NCBI GenBank assembly: GCA_004335635.1
Contig: QAXH01005616.1
Location: 3,347 to 35,781, forward strand
From: Chloromonas sp. AAM2
Taxonomy: Eukaryota; Chlorophyta; Chlorophyceae; Chlamydomonadales; Chlamydomonadaceae
Length of the DNA stretch: 32,435 bases
Reading direction: 5' to 3'
The position numbers were made by a program, and so were the translations under genes. Below the pieces are notes generated by a model. That model saw only the letters and a list, made by a program, of their open reading frames with translations, had not been told where the DNA came from and made no database searches. Below, one piece after another: positions 21,761 to 32,435 of the stretch (its first letter is position 1; each line of letters starts with the position of its first letter).

Positions 21761-24700
21761 GTGCTGATGCTCATGCTGTTTAGTTCAAAAACTGCTTGAA
21801 AACGGATGATCGCATTTCATTGCTAGAATTCCCATGTAAGCATCGAAGGGCACTACAGGCTTCAGCCCACTGATGGTTTCTTCTGGACTCTGGGCCTCAA
21901 GGCCATTAGGCATGTTGGTATCTGGGTATCTTGATACGTGGTGACAAGGCAGAGGCTGAGCAGAGGCTGCAGCTTGATTGGCTTCAAATGAGAGGCAGAG
22001 AGGTAGGGACACGGCAACGTGTGTCCGTGGCCAGTATGATTGACGGACAAACTTGGGCTTGCACGTGCCTTGTAAGGCCTTCCTGATTCTTGGCCGAGGC
22101 CCTGGCAGTCGTGACTGCATCCATTTTGTGTGTGCATGCTGGAACTCTCCTGCATGCACATTCGATGGTGGACTTGGTGCAGCAGGATTGCGCTTAATGC
22201 GCACTTAGGTTTTGGCTCGCTCCGTTGCAACAGTGCTGCATTGCATTGGGTGATGCTCCTAAGAGTCAGTGCCATGTATTAGCATGCCTGGACCATCTCC
22301 GTCGCCTTGTGATGTGCATGGTTTTGCCGGGCCACCGTTTGGCCTATGGCATGCAGCACCCTATGCCACTCCCTGGCCCAACTGCAGGACTGATTGCCAC
22401 TATCTTACACCAAATAACACGCTGCTTTCCTTTGAGCTGCAGCAATCATTATGCTACACGTTGACTGTGTTCCATTTCAGTGGGCTTGAAGACTAGAATG
22501 GGTATCTTGGTGGCTGAATGTGGTTCTGGGTGCATGCACTTTCACAAGAACCTCAAGGGTGGAGTTTCTCTGACCATGCAAGCGTCGATTGCATTAGAAC
22601 ATCGAGACTTATGGTGTTTGGCAGCAGCATTTCATCACATTGCCATTGTAGAGTAACCAGACAATGGCAGATGTGCACACTTGCGCGTCTGGTGTATTGA
22701 AGCGGCAGAAGGCTGGCATATCTTTCCTAGCCATTTTTTGGTAGTACTGTGAGATGAGCTGCGATTACCGTCAGCTGGACGGTATGTCGTGCTGGTGATA
22801 TCTGTAAGACTGTCGTGCCATCTGTAAGACTGTGGATCTGGAATTGTTGATCGTGTGCACAAGGCTCGCTTGTTGACTTGTCTTGATAACTGCGACAGAA
22901 ATTGCAGTTGTTCAGTGGGATGCCTTACTGCGCTGGTCAAACGTATCATGACCAAGCTCGCATGTCTGATAGTGCAGAAAGCAGCAGGTGTGGCTCACAT
23001 GACAGCAGGAATCAGCCAGTCAAGCAGCACTGGTGCTGCATTTACATTCCCAAGCTTAAGTGTTAGGCTCAACCACCACGCACATGCATCTGGATCAAAT
23101 ACACGAAAAAATGAGGATACAAACGAGACGTCAGGCCCTGAAACCCGTCAATGAGTGGGAGCACAGCTCAGTCAGCTGGTTGATAAAAATTGGTCTGCAT
23201 GTTGAGAGAACATGCACAAGGCAATCAGCATGCTTCTCTGCTACGTCTCACGAAAGCCCAGCTCACCAGGCCAGCATGCAACCGGCGAGACAAGCAGGCT
23301 TTGAACTTTGCCAGCAACAAGTTAAGCATCACCTTCCAGTGCAGGACAATGGATACATACAAAAAGGTGTCGGCAATTTCCAGAGCTGGACACAATGTGG
23401 GGCCAGCAGGATGAGAGCACAATATGACTAGACAGCATATGCCGCTGTGGTACGGCTCAACTCGTAGCATGTCCTACTACATGATAAGACAGCACAATGC
23501 TTCTGTGGCATTCGCAATTCACGCACGGGCAGGCATGTTGCCCTACAGAGCAAGGTAATCCAGGCAGGCAGTACAATGCAGTCAACAGTCGGAAGTCTTC
23601 TCTGGGCAAAACCAAAGGCCGGCGAGTCCGTGCTGAACCCTGCAACCCTACCAGGTATGAGTGAATATGATACCAGATAACACTATCTCAGATACCAGGT
23701 ACAATCAAGCCCATGAAGCGCTGCCCACTTACATCATCATCGTTACATGGCTTATCATGGCTTAACCCTCGCACTGCAGCTCGGTACACTATCTCGCTAT
23801 AAATTACGCTCCTAACAATCATCAAGCCAAGAACGCTCTGGTGTCTGGTAGCAGGGTGCAAAGCCCGGTTGCGAGCCGTTCTTAGGCTGAACCATAACCG
23901 TCCATGTCCGACTTCTGCAATGCCCACAATTAATAACTAAAACTAGTTGTCGTCGCATTACTTCAAAAGAAACCACCACCGTTCTATAAACGCACGTCAC
24001 CTACCTACTCAATGATGCTTGGCTCAACCACTTCCTGCCAGAAACAACAAATCTGAAACAAGGTCATGGATGACAACCCTGCTCCGCATCATCCTGCTCC
24101 GCATGCATAACAACGTCCTGCTTCTTCTTCCTGGCTTAATGGTCTTGATGGCCTGACCGAGCACATTGGGTGCTCAACAACATAGTACTTAATGATTACG
24201 CCTTCGTATAACTTGTCAAACGGCCAACCACTCGCCAAAATCACTGCCAGTCACAGACTGGGCACAAAGCAGGTGAACAAGCGCTGCCGGAAGAAACCAC
24301 ACCCCCATTTCATAAGCTGTTCAAAGCCAACTTCGCTTTGCTGATTTGTCTAGTTACCCGACGCCGGACATGCCACTAGGCTGCCATGCGGCTTGCACAG
24401 CACACGCTCGGCTCATGGAATGGCCGGAACGGAAGACAACGGAAAGTACAAGTATCAGATCAATCGGGTATGGGTGATCAAATGGGTATCAAATGCAATT
24501 GCAAAATAGATGGTGCGGTCGAATGGTAACCAGATGCGTATTTTCGCGTTCTGCTGTCATTACTCTGGCAACTGATCCAGGTTATCTACCAAGCGGCCAA
24601 GACCTAAATCACGCATTTGTCCTTCACATGACCATTGCGTCACCAGAGTTGATCCTAATTAGACAGAGGGAATGCTTCAAGACAAAACCAATCAAATGGG

Positions 24701-24997
24701 GTAGGAGGAGGCTTCTGTGCCATCTGCAAACAACCTGCTTTGTTGCTGACTGCAATGCTTGCCCAACCTAATACTTGATGTGTGAGACGACGACCCAACA
24801 GACCCAACAACCGGCCTGCACTGCATGACCATTGAAGAACGACCTCCGCGTGCCTAGACCAATTTTCCAACAAGCGGCCTGTATGGCCTCTTCCGACTCT
24901 GTGCATGGTAGCGCATGAGCCGTAATCACTTGATCCAGAATGTCAGAAAAACTTTCAATGACTCCTCCACTCAGCTGTATCGTCGCGAACCTGTGTG

Positions 24998-27042
24998 CTA
25001 TGCTCCGGCAATTCTCCGCAGCAGCGACCAGAGTCCTCCGCTGCTTCTTTGAGAGAAGACGCCGGGCAGACAGCACTGGGAACGGTCAGCTGCATGCTCG
25101 TCCGCACCTGTACAAGCAGAGCATGCACACCACCACACATGGGACTCCTTGCATGGCCTCATGCCATCGGTTTGCTTCTGTTGGTTCCTTTTGCTTCTAA
25201 TGGCACTGGTATTAGCCCCCCATCTGCACGTACTGACCAGTATTTGTGTCTAGCACCGTCCATCGTGAACACACACATCACGTGACACAGGCGCACTATG
25301 AAACAGAAATTGGACACCGAACAGAAACTGAGTTGAAACTGATAGCCTTGAACCCACCATGCTCCAGCAGCAAGCGCACGACATCTGAGTGGCCCTTTTT
25401 AGCCGCAATGCGCAGGGCGCCGTCATCGTCTGCATGCACATTTGCACCCCTCCTCAACAGCAGCCGCACCACCTCTGCATGGCCCCGGTAAGAGGCAAGC
25501 CTCAGAGGTGAATCACTATCGGCATGGATGTCAGCGCCGGAATCGATCAGCAGACGCACCACCTCCACGTGGCCTTCCTGGGAAGATAAACCCAGGGCGG
25601 TGTCGTTCCTTGCATGCACGTTTGCACCTGCATACGCGCAGCATAGCATGCTGCCTTTTATGAGATACATCTATTCACACATCAGGGCTGTACCCTTGCT
25701 GGCTGGCCCAACAGTCCAAAACTTCCAGTTTTCAGGCGAATTTACGGGGCAGCCTTACAAGGAAGGCCATGCATGCAACAAACGGCTATTCATGCATGGA
25801 ACGAGTCACAGGCAAAGCTGTGCTGTGGGCACATGGTTACAGTCCACACCACAACTTGACACATGCTGCTCAATCATGCAGCCAGCATGTAGCTGGCCTG
25901 TCAGCATGCCCCAATCAAGCAGCACATGCAGCTGGCGTGCAGCCGGCCATGCAGTTGCACCCACCCTTGCTAAGCAGCAGACTTGCCACCTCCGCATGGC
26001 CTCTGGAAGAAGCCGCAAGCAGGGGTGCACCATTATCCGCATGCACATCAGCTCCCTGGTCCAGCAAGAATTGAACCATGCTCAGCCGGCCCTCCTGGGC
26101 AGCCCCACGCAGTGCACGCTCATGCCCTGCATGGAGGTCTGCTCCATGCTCCAGGAGCAGACGAACAACGTTCATGTGCCCCTTCTTTGCGGCTGTGTAG
26201 AGTGGCCCGTCATCGTCTGCATGGATGTTGACTCCAAGGCTCAGAAGCACACGCACGACTTCCAACTGCCCGAGGCGGGACGACTCCCAAAGGCTGAATT
26301 CTCCACAAACGTCCAAATCTGCATGGTGGTCGCATGTTTGACTGTTGAATGTATACCAGTGATAGTTGATGACAGGACACTGCTTAAATAGCAACCAATG
26401 ACTCAATGGAAACATGTTTTCTCGTTGTCTTCTTACCTATAACAATATCAATATAACAATCTACCCTATTGTTGCTGCATGCAACAGGACAGCGCAACTA
26501 CAGCTGCTTACTGCCAAGATTGCTTAGCTGCCAAAAGCGACCATGTGCAATGCAAGCTGTCTATTTCCCCAGATCTCTGTATCCAATTCCAAATTCCTAA
26601 CTAACAACTGAGCACAAAGGACGCGTTGTGGGTGGTGTGGCAATACGAAAACTTCTTAGCAGTTTGTTCCTGTCCACCCCATCAAGTCCAAAGAATTCAC
26701 TGACAGCTCGGCATAAATAATCCTCAGAATTCAGGGCACACTGGTAGAGCATGCGCACAGATGCACACTGCTTCACTGCCACACACCTGCTCCTCGATCC
26801 AGCAACTCCTTAAGTACATTGTGCTTGCCCGATCTGGCTGCACAGAAAAAAGCCTTGTCTTCAGGACAGAACTTGGGGTCAGCTGTTTTACAGACTGACA
26901 CGAGCCAGGTAGCCAGGAGTTGTGGCTCGGAATGGACTGTCTTGAGTGCGTGATGCCAGCTCTGGCATGGGGGTGCTGCCAGTCCCGAACACGCGATGAT
27001 TTGCATGAGGGCATTGCCGGGCAAATCGTTCATGTCAGTCAT
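24998..27042 (-). CDS. F-box-like plus ankyrin-repeat protein
   Basis: Four minus-strand exons: 27042-26787, 26318-25965, 25627-25358, 25107-24998. All junctions are GT-AG and phase 1, and the frame closes to 329 aa. Residues 1 to about 60 (MTDMNDLPGNALMQIIACSG, then CQSWHHAL and LLATWLV) look like an F-box-type segment, the part that would bind SKP1 in an SCF ubiquitin ligase; this assignment is moderate. From about residue 62 come eight ankyrin repeats with the signature GA(D/N)-x-HADDD-x-x-L-x-x-A-x-x-GH-x-x-VV-x-LLL, for example LYTAAKKGHMNVVRLLLEHG and LGLSSQEGHVEVVRLLIDSG, then a degenerate C-terminal unit (EHAADRSQCC) to TAG. Each intron cuts the codon right after the turn (RGA, SKG, EHG), so exons hold whole repeats. 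Target unknown. Confidence 0.88.
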
Positions 27043-28242
27043 GGCGATGTAGATCGGCCGCTCGGGCTGTGATCTGACGCTGCTGCGTCGCGTGTGCCAA
27101 TCACTGGTCTACCGGGCTGCCTGCATGCACATCACAATTGATCAAAGTATTGATAAGTCATTACTAATCAAGGTCACCTCAACCTCTAACTGCTACCAAA
27201 CGCGACCAAACGCATCAAGTCAACACATGAGTCAGCAGCAAGGAATTCCGGGTGCAAATGGCTGATGGACTGGGCGCATCCGGCCTACGATGGGAGGCTT
27301 GGCAGCTCCCATAGACAAAGCTGTCCCCAGTTGCAAAGTTGACCCACCAGGTCAGGTTAAGTGCACAAGAGCAGACTTTGCGTCCCGTCTGCGATGAGGG
27401 GAAACGTAGTTTCTGAGTCACGTCAACCCTGTTTTCCGTGACTCAACGACTCAGCCTGCTTATGAATCGCTTCACGTCTTCTTACCTGATTAAAGGGTGC
27501 TACCTCGCTGCGGTAGCAAAAGAGAACGCAAAAGAAGAGGAAACGACAGCGAGCTGAACTGAAAGTCGTGCTGTAATCCTGTTTTACAGGTGGCTGAGCC
27601 CACTGCTGATTGTGATTGAAGAACAATCGACAGTCTTTCAGAACAACTGTGCGAGTCATCCGCGAAGGTTCGCCCAGGTGATGCGAAAGCATAAAGAAGT
27701 TACCCGTTGGTTGTTGTCCAGCGCATTCGTGGTCATGTCATGTCCTCATCACACTTGGGCATGAGCCAGCTGGATACTGCATCGGCATAGTTGCAAGGAT
27801 TTATTCGGAAGGAAGTCAAACTCAGTCCGGTCAAACTCCGGGAAGGACGAACATGGCTGCCAACCGCTGGCATTATGTCCTTGAAATCCAGTCCAGTCTA
27901 ACACAGCGCATTGCACAATGGCGGCTAGATTCCGGGATATTTTTTTTTTTGCAATTTGGACGTGCTTCCTGGTGTGCACTCCCTCCTTAAACAGGCTCGC
28001 TCAACTTCCATTTCATTTTCCTTTTTGAATGATGAATATGTGTCTGTGGAAATGACACTCTGTATGCCATCTGAAGGGCTCGTTTCTGCTTGCCTACCTG
28101 GGTCCATCTTTGCTCGCCCTTATAACAAACATAACAACTAGCTGGCATTTTATTTCACAGCATGTACGTGGGTATGTGTTGAAATGTGATTGCACTGTAG
28201 GATTCGCTAGCAATCCATGCCTGCCCTGAGATTTCACAGCAC
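27043..28242. other. Intergenic stretch, no recognisable gene
   Basis: This interval lies upstream of the ankyrin gene and should contain its promoter, but no motif stands out. No frame above 90 codons shows a domain. It contains the second copy of the dispersed repeat (27957-27990) and a short poly-T run at 27940-27951. Confidence 0.55.
27957..27990. repeat. Dispersed repeat, copy 2
   Basis: Partner of 7347-7380, with about 32 of 34 bases shared and the core TGGTGTGCACTCCCTCCTT. On the minus strand it reads FKEGVHTRKHVQ. A poly-T tract lies immediately to its left. Confidence 0.6.
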
Positions 28243-28329
28243 CTGTGAGGGGTGGTGCCTGGATGGGCTTGCCGATGATGTAGCTGAGCGGCGTGCGGAT
28301 AGGGAAAGGCGATATGCCCCAACCCCTCA
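28243..28329 (-). pseudogene. Isolated DGAT2-family acyltransferase-like exon
   Basis: A minus-strand segment bounded by AG (before 28329) and GT (after 28243) encodes RGWGISPFPIRTPLSYIIGK followed by PIQAPP. This is the pattern of the C-terminal part of DGAT2/MGAT-type acyltransferases (PIP-x-R-x-P-x-x-x-VVGKPI-x-x-P). These enzymes acylate diacylglycerol in the ER. I found neither the upstream HPHG / catalytic-histidine exons nor a downstream C-terminal exon, and the next gene begins only 600 bases upstream. It is therefore a relic or a single exon of an unresolved gene. Confidence 0.45.
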
Positions 28330-28548
28330 CTGCGGCAGCAACGGAAGACATCACATCTTCTTACCTCAGCCCTTGCTACATACGAGAACGGCCCAACCAC
28401 ACTGAATCTGCTTGTGACGACGTGGTTACCTCTGTGTTACCTCGACACACAAGGCTGGAGTAATGCCATAAGCATGGAAGCCTCTGGGAGCACCGTATGA
28501 TAGGGCCCTGTCATACTAGGCTGCTTGCCACCTGCGGCCTTTGCAACT

Positions 28549-28579
28549 TGTGTAAAACTTTGCGCCAAAGTTTTACACA
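28549..28579. other. Perfect 14-bp inverted repeat with 3-nt loop
   Basis: TGTGTAAAACTTTG and its exact reverse complement flank CGC. Both strands therefore contain TGTAA, the pentanucleotide used as poly(A) signal in chlorophyte algae. The hairpin lies about 350 bases downstream of the stop codon of the ADP-ribosylglycohydrolase-like gene (minus strand), a plausible distance for its 3' end. Confidence 0.7.
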
Positions 28580-28928
28580 TCTGCCTCAATCAAGACATCC
28601 CATGCCAGGCCCAGGAGAGCCAGTAACGTACTGTTGCAGTTAAGCCGCATTGTCTTTGATGGCGGAGTGCGCAGGCATCATCTTCATGGCTGTTATACGT
28701 GCAGCTCAATTTCAACAACATCACAGGCTTGAGATCTAGAGTGGAAAGAGGCATATGAATGCAGTTTTGTTCCCGAGGGTGGTTACGGCTAAGGCAAGCT
28801 GTCTCAAAACACGGACAGGAGGCACTCTTCAGGGAAGCGGTCTCAAACCGGACGTTATCTCAAGAGGCAAGGTGAAGTGTGACTACACAATAACAAATAA
28901 AAAAAAACGGGATTTTTCCTCACAGGCT

Positions 28929-31491
28929 TCAGAAGAACAAGCCATTAGGTTGTAAAACGCAACTTGGCGTGAGAAATGCGGGCCGTGCGCGCCCCTGCCC
29001 TGGTTGGTAGGCGAGCACAGGCGCGCTCAGGTGGGGTGGTACGCAGCCGTGCAGCGCCCCGAGCATTGCACCCACAATGGCAGCGTTGGTGTCCGTGTCG
29101 CCGCCCATCAGCAGTGTTGCACGGATGCCATCTGTATGTTTTTGTTCACGGGGCCAGGGAAAAATTGAGTTGTTCAGGAGGCAACACTGCATGTTTTTGT
29201 CAGTCAGGGGAAGACTGCTCAGGGGGCCAAGGGGAGAGCTGAGATCTGACGAACTGACAAATGCCTGACTGTTCGGAACACGCTCCAGTCAACGCTTAGC
29301 CCTCATGTGCTTGCTTCATCCAACCCTGCACTGTACTGCACATGGTGGTGCCTTTGCCCAAGTTTTCAAAGTCTCCCCATGAGGATTTGTTTTTGTGTCC
29401 AGTTCAGCCCCAAGTTGATGTAACGTAACCAAGCATGCTAACGGCTGGCCTGTAGCACAGATAATCCGTCAACTAGCTTCTGGGAGTCTAGACTGGAAGC
29501 GTACCTTGAAAGGGGGTTGCGCGCCGTAGGTGGTGAAAGGCTAGGGCAAACGCCCACTTGACGTGCCCGATGTTGGTTGTGGCGTCAATTGACTCTTCGC
29601 CTTCCTTGGATAGCTCCAGCCATTGCTGCACGTCCTGACCACCATGTGTGGTAGCCCAGTCCGTGGCTCTCTGAACAAAGAGCAGCGGAATCACATGGCA
29701 ATGACATGACATGCAGGTAGATAAGCAAAGAGGAGGCATTGCCAGTGACTGGTGCACTGTGCAGTCTGTCACCGACGCACACTTGAACAACAAAAATCGA
29801 GGCAATTGTAGGCACATGGAGGACGGACAATTCACATGCAATCAGGCACCAAAGCAACAATCAAAACGTTAGGGAGCAAAGCAACGCACCCCAATCATTG
29901 CAAGGATAATATCAAGTAAACATCCTGGTAGAGTTCACAACACTTGTAAAAGCTGTGAGGAGTGCCACAACTTAACGACATAAACCATGCACATCGAAAA
30001 CATGCTGGAAGAGACCCAGTAAAGCTATCCAATTCCCGTTCCACTGCTCGTCCCCAGATCCTGAATGACTGGCTGTGCAAACTGGCCGCAGACTGAGAGG
30101 ACCCACGGACCTGTATGGCCCCAGTTGCATCCCCTGGACGCCGCAGCAGGTGCCACATAGCTAGGCAGTAGGCGGCATTGCAGTCCACGCACGTTGGGTG
30201 CCCATGCGAGAGGGCCGCGTCAGCACGGGCGCATGAGATCACCTGGGGGGGGCACAGGGCGGGTCACTGCTCAAGCACTGCATCATTGTTTATGCTCGAA
30301 CAAGGTTCGAACCATGGGCTTGCAGGGCGGGTCACTCTGGGGCACAGGGCGGGTCACTCCTCAAGAGCTTGCACAAACCGTTGCCCTGCACCCGCCTGTC
30401 AGTTTTCCCTTGCCTCGTAACAAAAAAACCCTGCAGAATCGTCAGGAAACCGGTACCAAAGCTGATTTGCTAGGATCTGTCACATGTGCTTCGTCGTCCA
30501 CCCCTGGTTGTCCATGACCATGGTTGCCATGCGGTGCGCTACTCATCTCAGTGTTTTCTCTATTATTGTTCTAAACAGACAAACACACTTCAAGCAGGCA
30601 AAGAAGGAGGGCGCGTCATGAGGCCTCACAACAACCGTCAAAAACCGACGCAGAAACCGACTGTCACCTGTGCCTCATCGTCCACCCCTGCCAGCCATGC
30701 GGGTATGGGCGCACACCGCATGAGTGCTCCATTGGCCTGGGAGTTGGTGCTGGCTCGCTGAGTCATCAACTCCGCCTGTTCACAAACATGTCATGCACGT
30801 GATAGACATGTCATGCACGTGATAGACATGTGGGCGTCATGTGGCGCACAAGGATGTGGTGTGATGCAACATGACCATCTGAATTCATTCTGCTATGGCA
30901 CAATTGCTTGCCATGCTCTGCCATGGAGTATCCAACCAGACGACCGTTCGACCTGTAACTATTCATACTTCTTTGCCCGCACAGAAGTGCCTTGCTGGCC
31001 CTTTTGGGGCTGGAACAGTTTCAATGAGCGAGCGTTTGACGCTGGAAGTGTCAGGTGTGCGTCCCATGTGGGCCAGTCACCTGAGCCTGTGGGTTCTGAG
31101 CAGGGCACTGATGGCAGGTTGATGGGCATTGGCCAGAAATCAGGATGCTGGATCCTTTCCAAAGTTGAGTCGAATCAGTGAAGGCTTCAGAAGTGTTAGG
31201 CATTTGTTTGCACGCTAGAGTCGACTTTTCCACAGTATCTGACAGCCCCCTCCTCACCAGAGCTCTGCGGCACACTGACTTGGCACAGGCTAACTAAACA
31301 GATCGTCTCGTGTCACGCCAGCCCCACCCTTGCCGCCCCTCACCAGAGCAGCGCCGTCTTGTGTCCTTGGCACACTGAATGCCTGTGCACACGTCTGGCC
31401 TATGTCAAAGGGCTCGGAGCCGTACCAACTCTGGTACATGCGAGCAGATTCCTGGACCACACCGGCCAGGTCAAGGGATAGGGGATCAAAC
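28929..31491 (-). CDS. ADP-ribosylglycohydrolase-family protein, 5' end not found
   Basis: Five minus-strand exons are supported: 31491-31344, 30757-30668, 30242-30111, 29670-29505, 29131-28929. All are GT-AG and they join in frame to a stop, giving about 245 aa. Family landmarks in order: RFDPLSLDLAGVV and WYGSEPFDIGQT; NSQANGALMRCAP; LSHGHPTCVDCNAAYCLAMW; TTNIGHVKWAFALAFHHLRR; LLMGGDTDTNAAIVGAMLG, the C-terminal Mg2+-binding motif; and GRARPAFLTPS near the end. These enzymes (pfam ADP_ribosyl_GH) remove ADP-ribose from proteins or free conjugates. The expected N-terminal GD(A/S)LG and DDT motifs must lie in one or more exons upstream of 31491, where the first known exon starts inside a codon. 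I could not identify them in 31492-32435. The product is therefore incomplete here. Confidence 0.88.
30253..30363. repeat. Three copies of CAGGGCGGGTCACT
   Basis: Within the intron upstream of the 30242-30111 exon of the ADP-ribosylglycohydrolase-like gene, the 14-mer occurs at about 30256, 30324 and 30346. It is partly embedded in a longer unit, GGGGCACAGGGCGGGTCACT. Confidence 0.85.
30479..30540 (-). repeat. Partial duplicate of an ADP-ribosylglycohydrolase exon end
   Basis: Bases 30479-30507 match 30662-30690 at about 26 of 29 positions. The match covers the last codons of the exon (GVDDEA on the minus strand) and the donor GT. The copy lies in the following intron, and its exon side ends CAT instead of CAG before GT. 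Confidence 0.65.
30788..30830. repeat. Two-copy 21-bp tandem repeat
   Basis: ATGTCATGCACGTGATAGAC is repeated in direct tandem inside an intron of the ADP-ribosylglycohydrolase-like gene. Confidence 0.9.
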
Positions 31492-32385
31492 CTGCATGAA
31501 TGGGTGCAAGGATGGATGATCATGTAGCATGCAATAGGTGCTCCGGCGATGTTGACTCACGCATATGCAACTGTGCATATCATGACAGATCAAAGCTGAA
31601 TGATTGAGTCAGAAGTCCAAATCGGGCCAGATCAATTTGCTGATGAGTGGTGGCAGGTGGGTCAGAACCGCACCATCCTCAGCAACTGAACTAATGTTAA
31701 TGGAATGCCGGCAATGCCCATGCAAACGTTCTGGGCTAAGTCTGTGTTCAGCTGCCTGCAGCTTCCTTGCTGTTGCGGGAGTGATACAGCGGGAGTGACA
31801 CGTACACATGCCATGAAAAAAAAACTTAAACCCCCCACAACTGGCAAACTTCTTTTTTTGCCTCCGCCCCCGGCTTCTCATCCATGCGTTTTCAAGCAAG
31901 ACCCCTTTACTACCTGACCACCTGCATTAGGCATAGCGCCATCCGCTGATGCAGTGCCCAACAGTTTTGACTCAACTACCGCCCACTTCGCTTGCCATGC
32001 TTGCCTTACGCTTCGGACTGCCTCCACCTCACCCCGTCAGGATCTCACGAATCCTCACTCACTTCCTCAGTGCTCAACAACAGCGCCACATCCCGTCACC
32101 ATTCTACCCTTCATTCTCAGCCATGCATCGTAACTACAACGTGCCACACACTGACAGAGGCCAGGTCAGATTGCTGATGAATAGTAGGCAGCTATCTACA
32201 CACAACCGGGTGGATCAAACATCAATGCAGCGTAGTAGGCCCCTTGATGCATGACCAGCCTGCAGCCCTGGTCTGTGGGCCTTGGCCCGCCATGCCTGCC
32301 TTGTGCGCCTTCCTCATTTGTTGTCGTGTTCAGGGTGGTCGTGTCGGACGCCCACCCCGTCCCGTTCTCTGTGGCGGCTTCCCTG

Positions 32386-32386
<1 letters not shown>
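31492..32386. other. Region upstream of the ADP-ribosylglycohydrolase exons, missing 5' exon(s) not identified
   Basis: The first recognised exon of the minus-strand gene starts in phase 2, so coding sequence must continue upstream, either here or outside the window. I could not find GDALG, DDTxM or a convincing start. Two stretches, 31624-31657 and 32159-32190, are related to each other at roughly 75-80%, sharing TTGCTGATGA and GGCCAG. Their origin is unknown. Confidence 0.5.
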
Positions 32387-32433
<47 letters not shown>

Positions 32434-32435
32434 GT
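32387..32435. repeat. (GT)n microsatellite at right edge
   Basis: A GT array with one late GC interruption runs to the end of the window and may continue beyond it. Confidence 0.98.

Larger units (their letters stand above)
20337..24997. other. Long stretch without a convincing gene
   Basis: I found no protein motif or coherent exon set on either strand. A 172-codon minus-strand frame with a true ATG (21242-21760) and a 139-codon minus-strand frame without an ATG (21785-22204) are the longest, but neither has recognisable features. Also present are a tandem repeat at 20724-20805, a third copy of the ATCATCATC-type dispersed repeat near 23731-23768, and many TGCATG words. The right end holds the 3' UTR of the ankyrin gene. 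Confidence 0.5.

Noticed and set aside
25528..26391. 287-codon plus-strand frame
   Set aside because: It is antisense to the ankyrin exons and spans an intron; the minus strand explains the sequence with perfect repeat structure and splice phases.
26597..26782. Minus-strand frame of 61 codons between ankyrin exons 1 and 2, considered as an exon
   Set aside because: Joining exon 1 directly to 26318 gives an intact ankyrin repeat and correct phase; this segment shows no ankyrin pattern and lies in the intron.
30300..30315. GGTTCGAACCA resembling a tRNA B-box
   Set aside because: There is no A-box, acceptor-stem pairing or anticodon arm at the proper distance on either strand.
1..32435. CRISPR array, prophage or bacterial operon
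   Set aside because: No spaced direct repeats of the right form were found, and the splice-bearing genes show the DNA is eukaryotic.

Overview
The window is nuclear DNA from a photosynthetic eukaryote, most likely a green alga (chlorophyte). The reasons are a thylakoid-lumen cyclophilin of the TLP40/CYP38 type with a bipartite transit peptide, many short GT-AG introns, glutamine/alanine-rich linkers encoded by CAG/GCA runs, and abundant GT/CA microsatellites. There are no operons or Shine-Dalgarno sites. All gene models below were built by hand by matching splice sites and reading frame. Three of them close in frame from ATG to stop. Species is not resolvable from the sequence. Layout: 1-2390 has no recognisable gene (microsatellite, small repeats). 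2391-6844 (-) is a ten-exon CYP38/TLP40-like lumenal immunophilin, 456 aa. 6845-9327 is intergenic, with a degenerate SF1-helicase-like fragment (-) and an orphan ankyrin fragment (+). 9328-20131 (+) is the centrepiece: a fifteen-exon gene for a protein of about 1,612 aa that I cannot assign to a named family. It carries six divergent copies of a domain of about 100-110 aa, separated by Gln/Ala/Pro/Ser-rich linkers. 20132-24997 shows no convincing gene, apart from out-of-frame coding-like sequence just past the stop of the large gene. 24998-27042 (-) is a four-exon F-box-like plus ankyrin-repeat protein, 329 aa. 28243-28329 (-) is an isolated exon resembling the C-terminal part of DGAT2-family acyltransferases. 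28929-31491 (-) is the 3' part (five exons) of an ADP-ribosylglycohydrolase-family gene whose 5' exon(s) I could not find. The window starts and ends in GT dinucleotide arrays. The most unusual signals lie in the large repeat-domain gene. In four of six repeats a phase-0 intron separates the helical front part from the C-terminal strand/helix part. One splice boundary (16620-17165) has been locally duplicated, giving an extra donor-side copy and three extra acceptor-side copies inside the intron. The last intron is about 2 kb and houses inverted repeats typical of a DNA transposon, with near-identical 11-bp sequences at its two splice junctions. The genes do not appear to work together in one pathway: the cyclophilin belongs to photosystem II assembly in the chloroplast lumen, the F-box/ankyrin protein probably to protein turnover, and the ADP-ribosylglycohydrolase-like gene to ADP-ribose metabolism.
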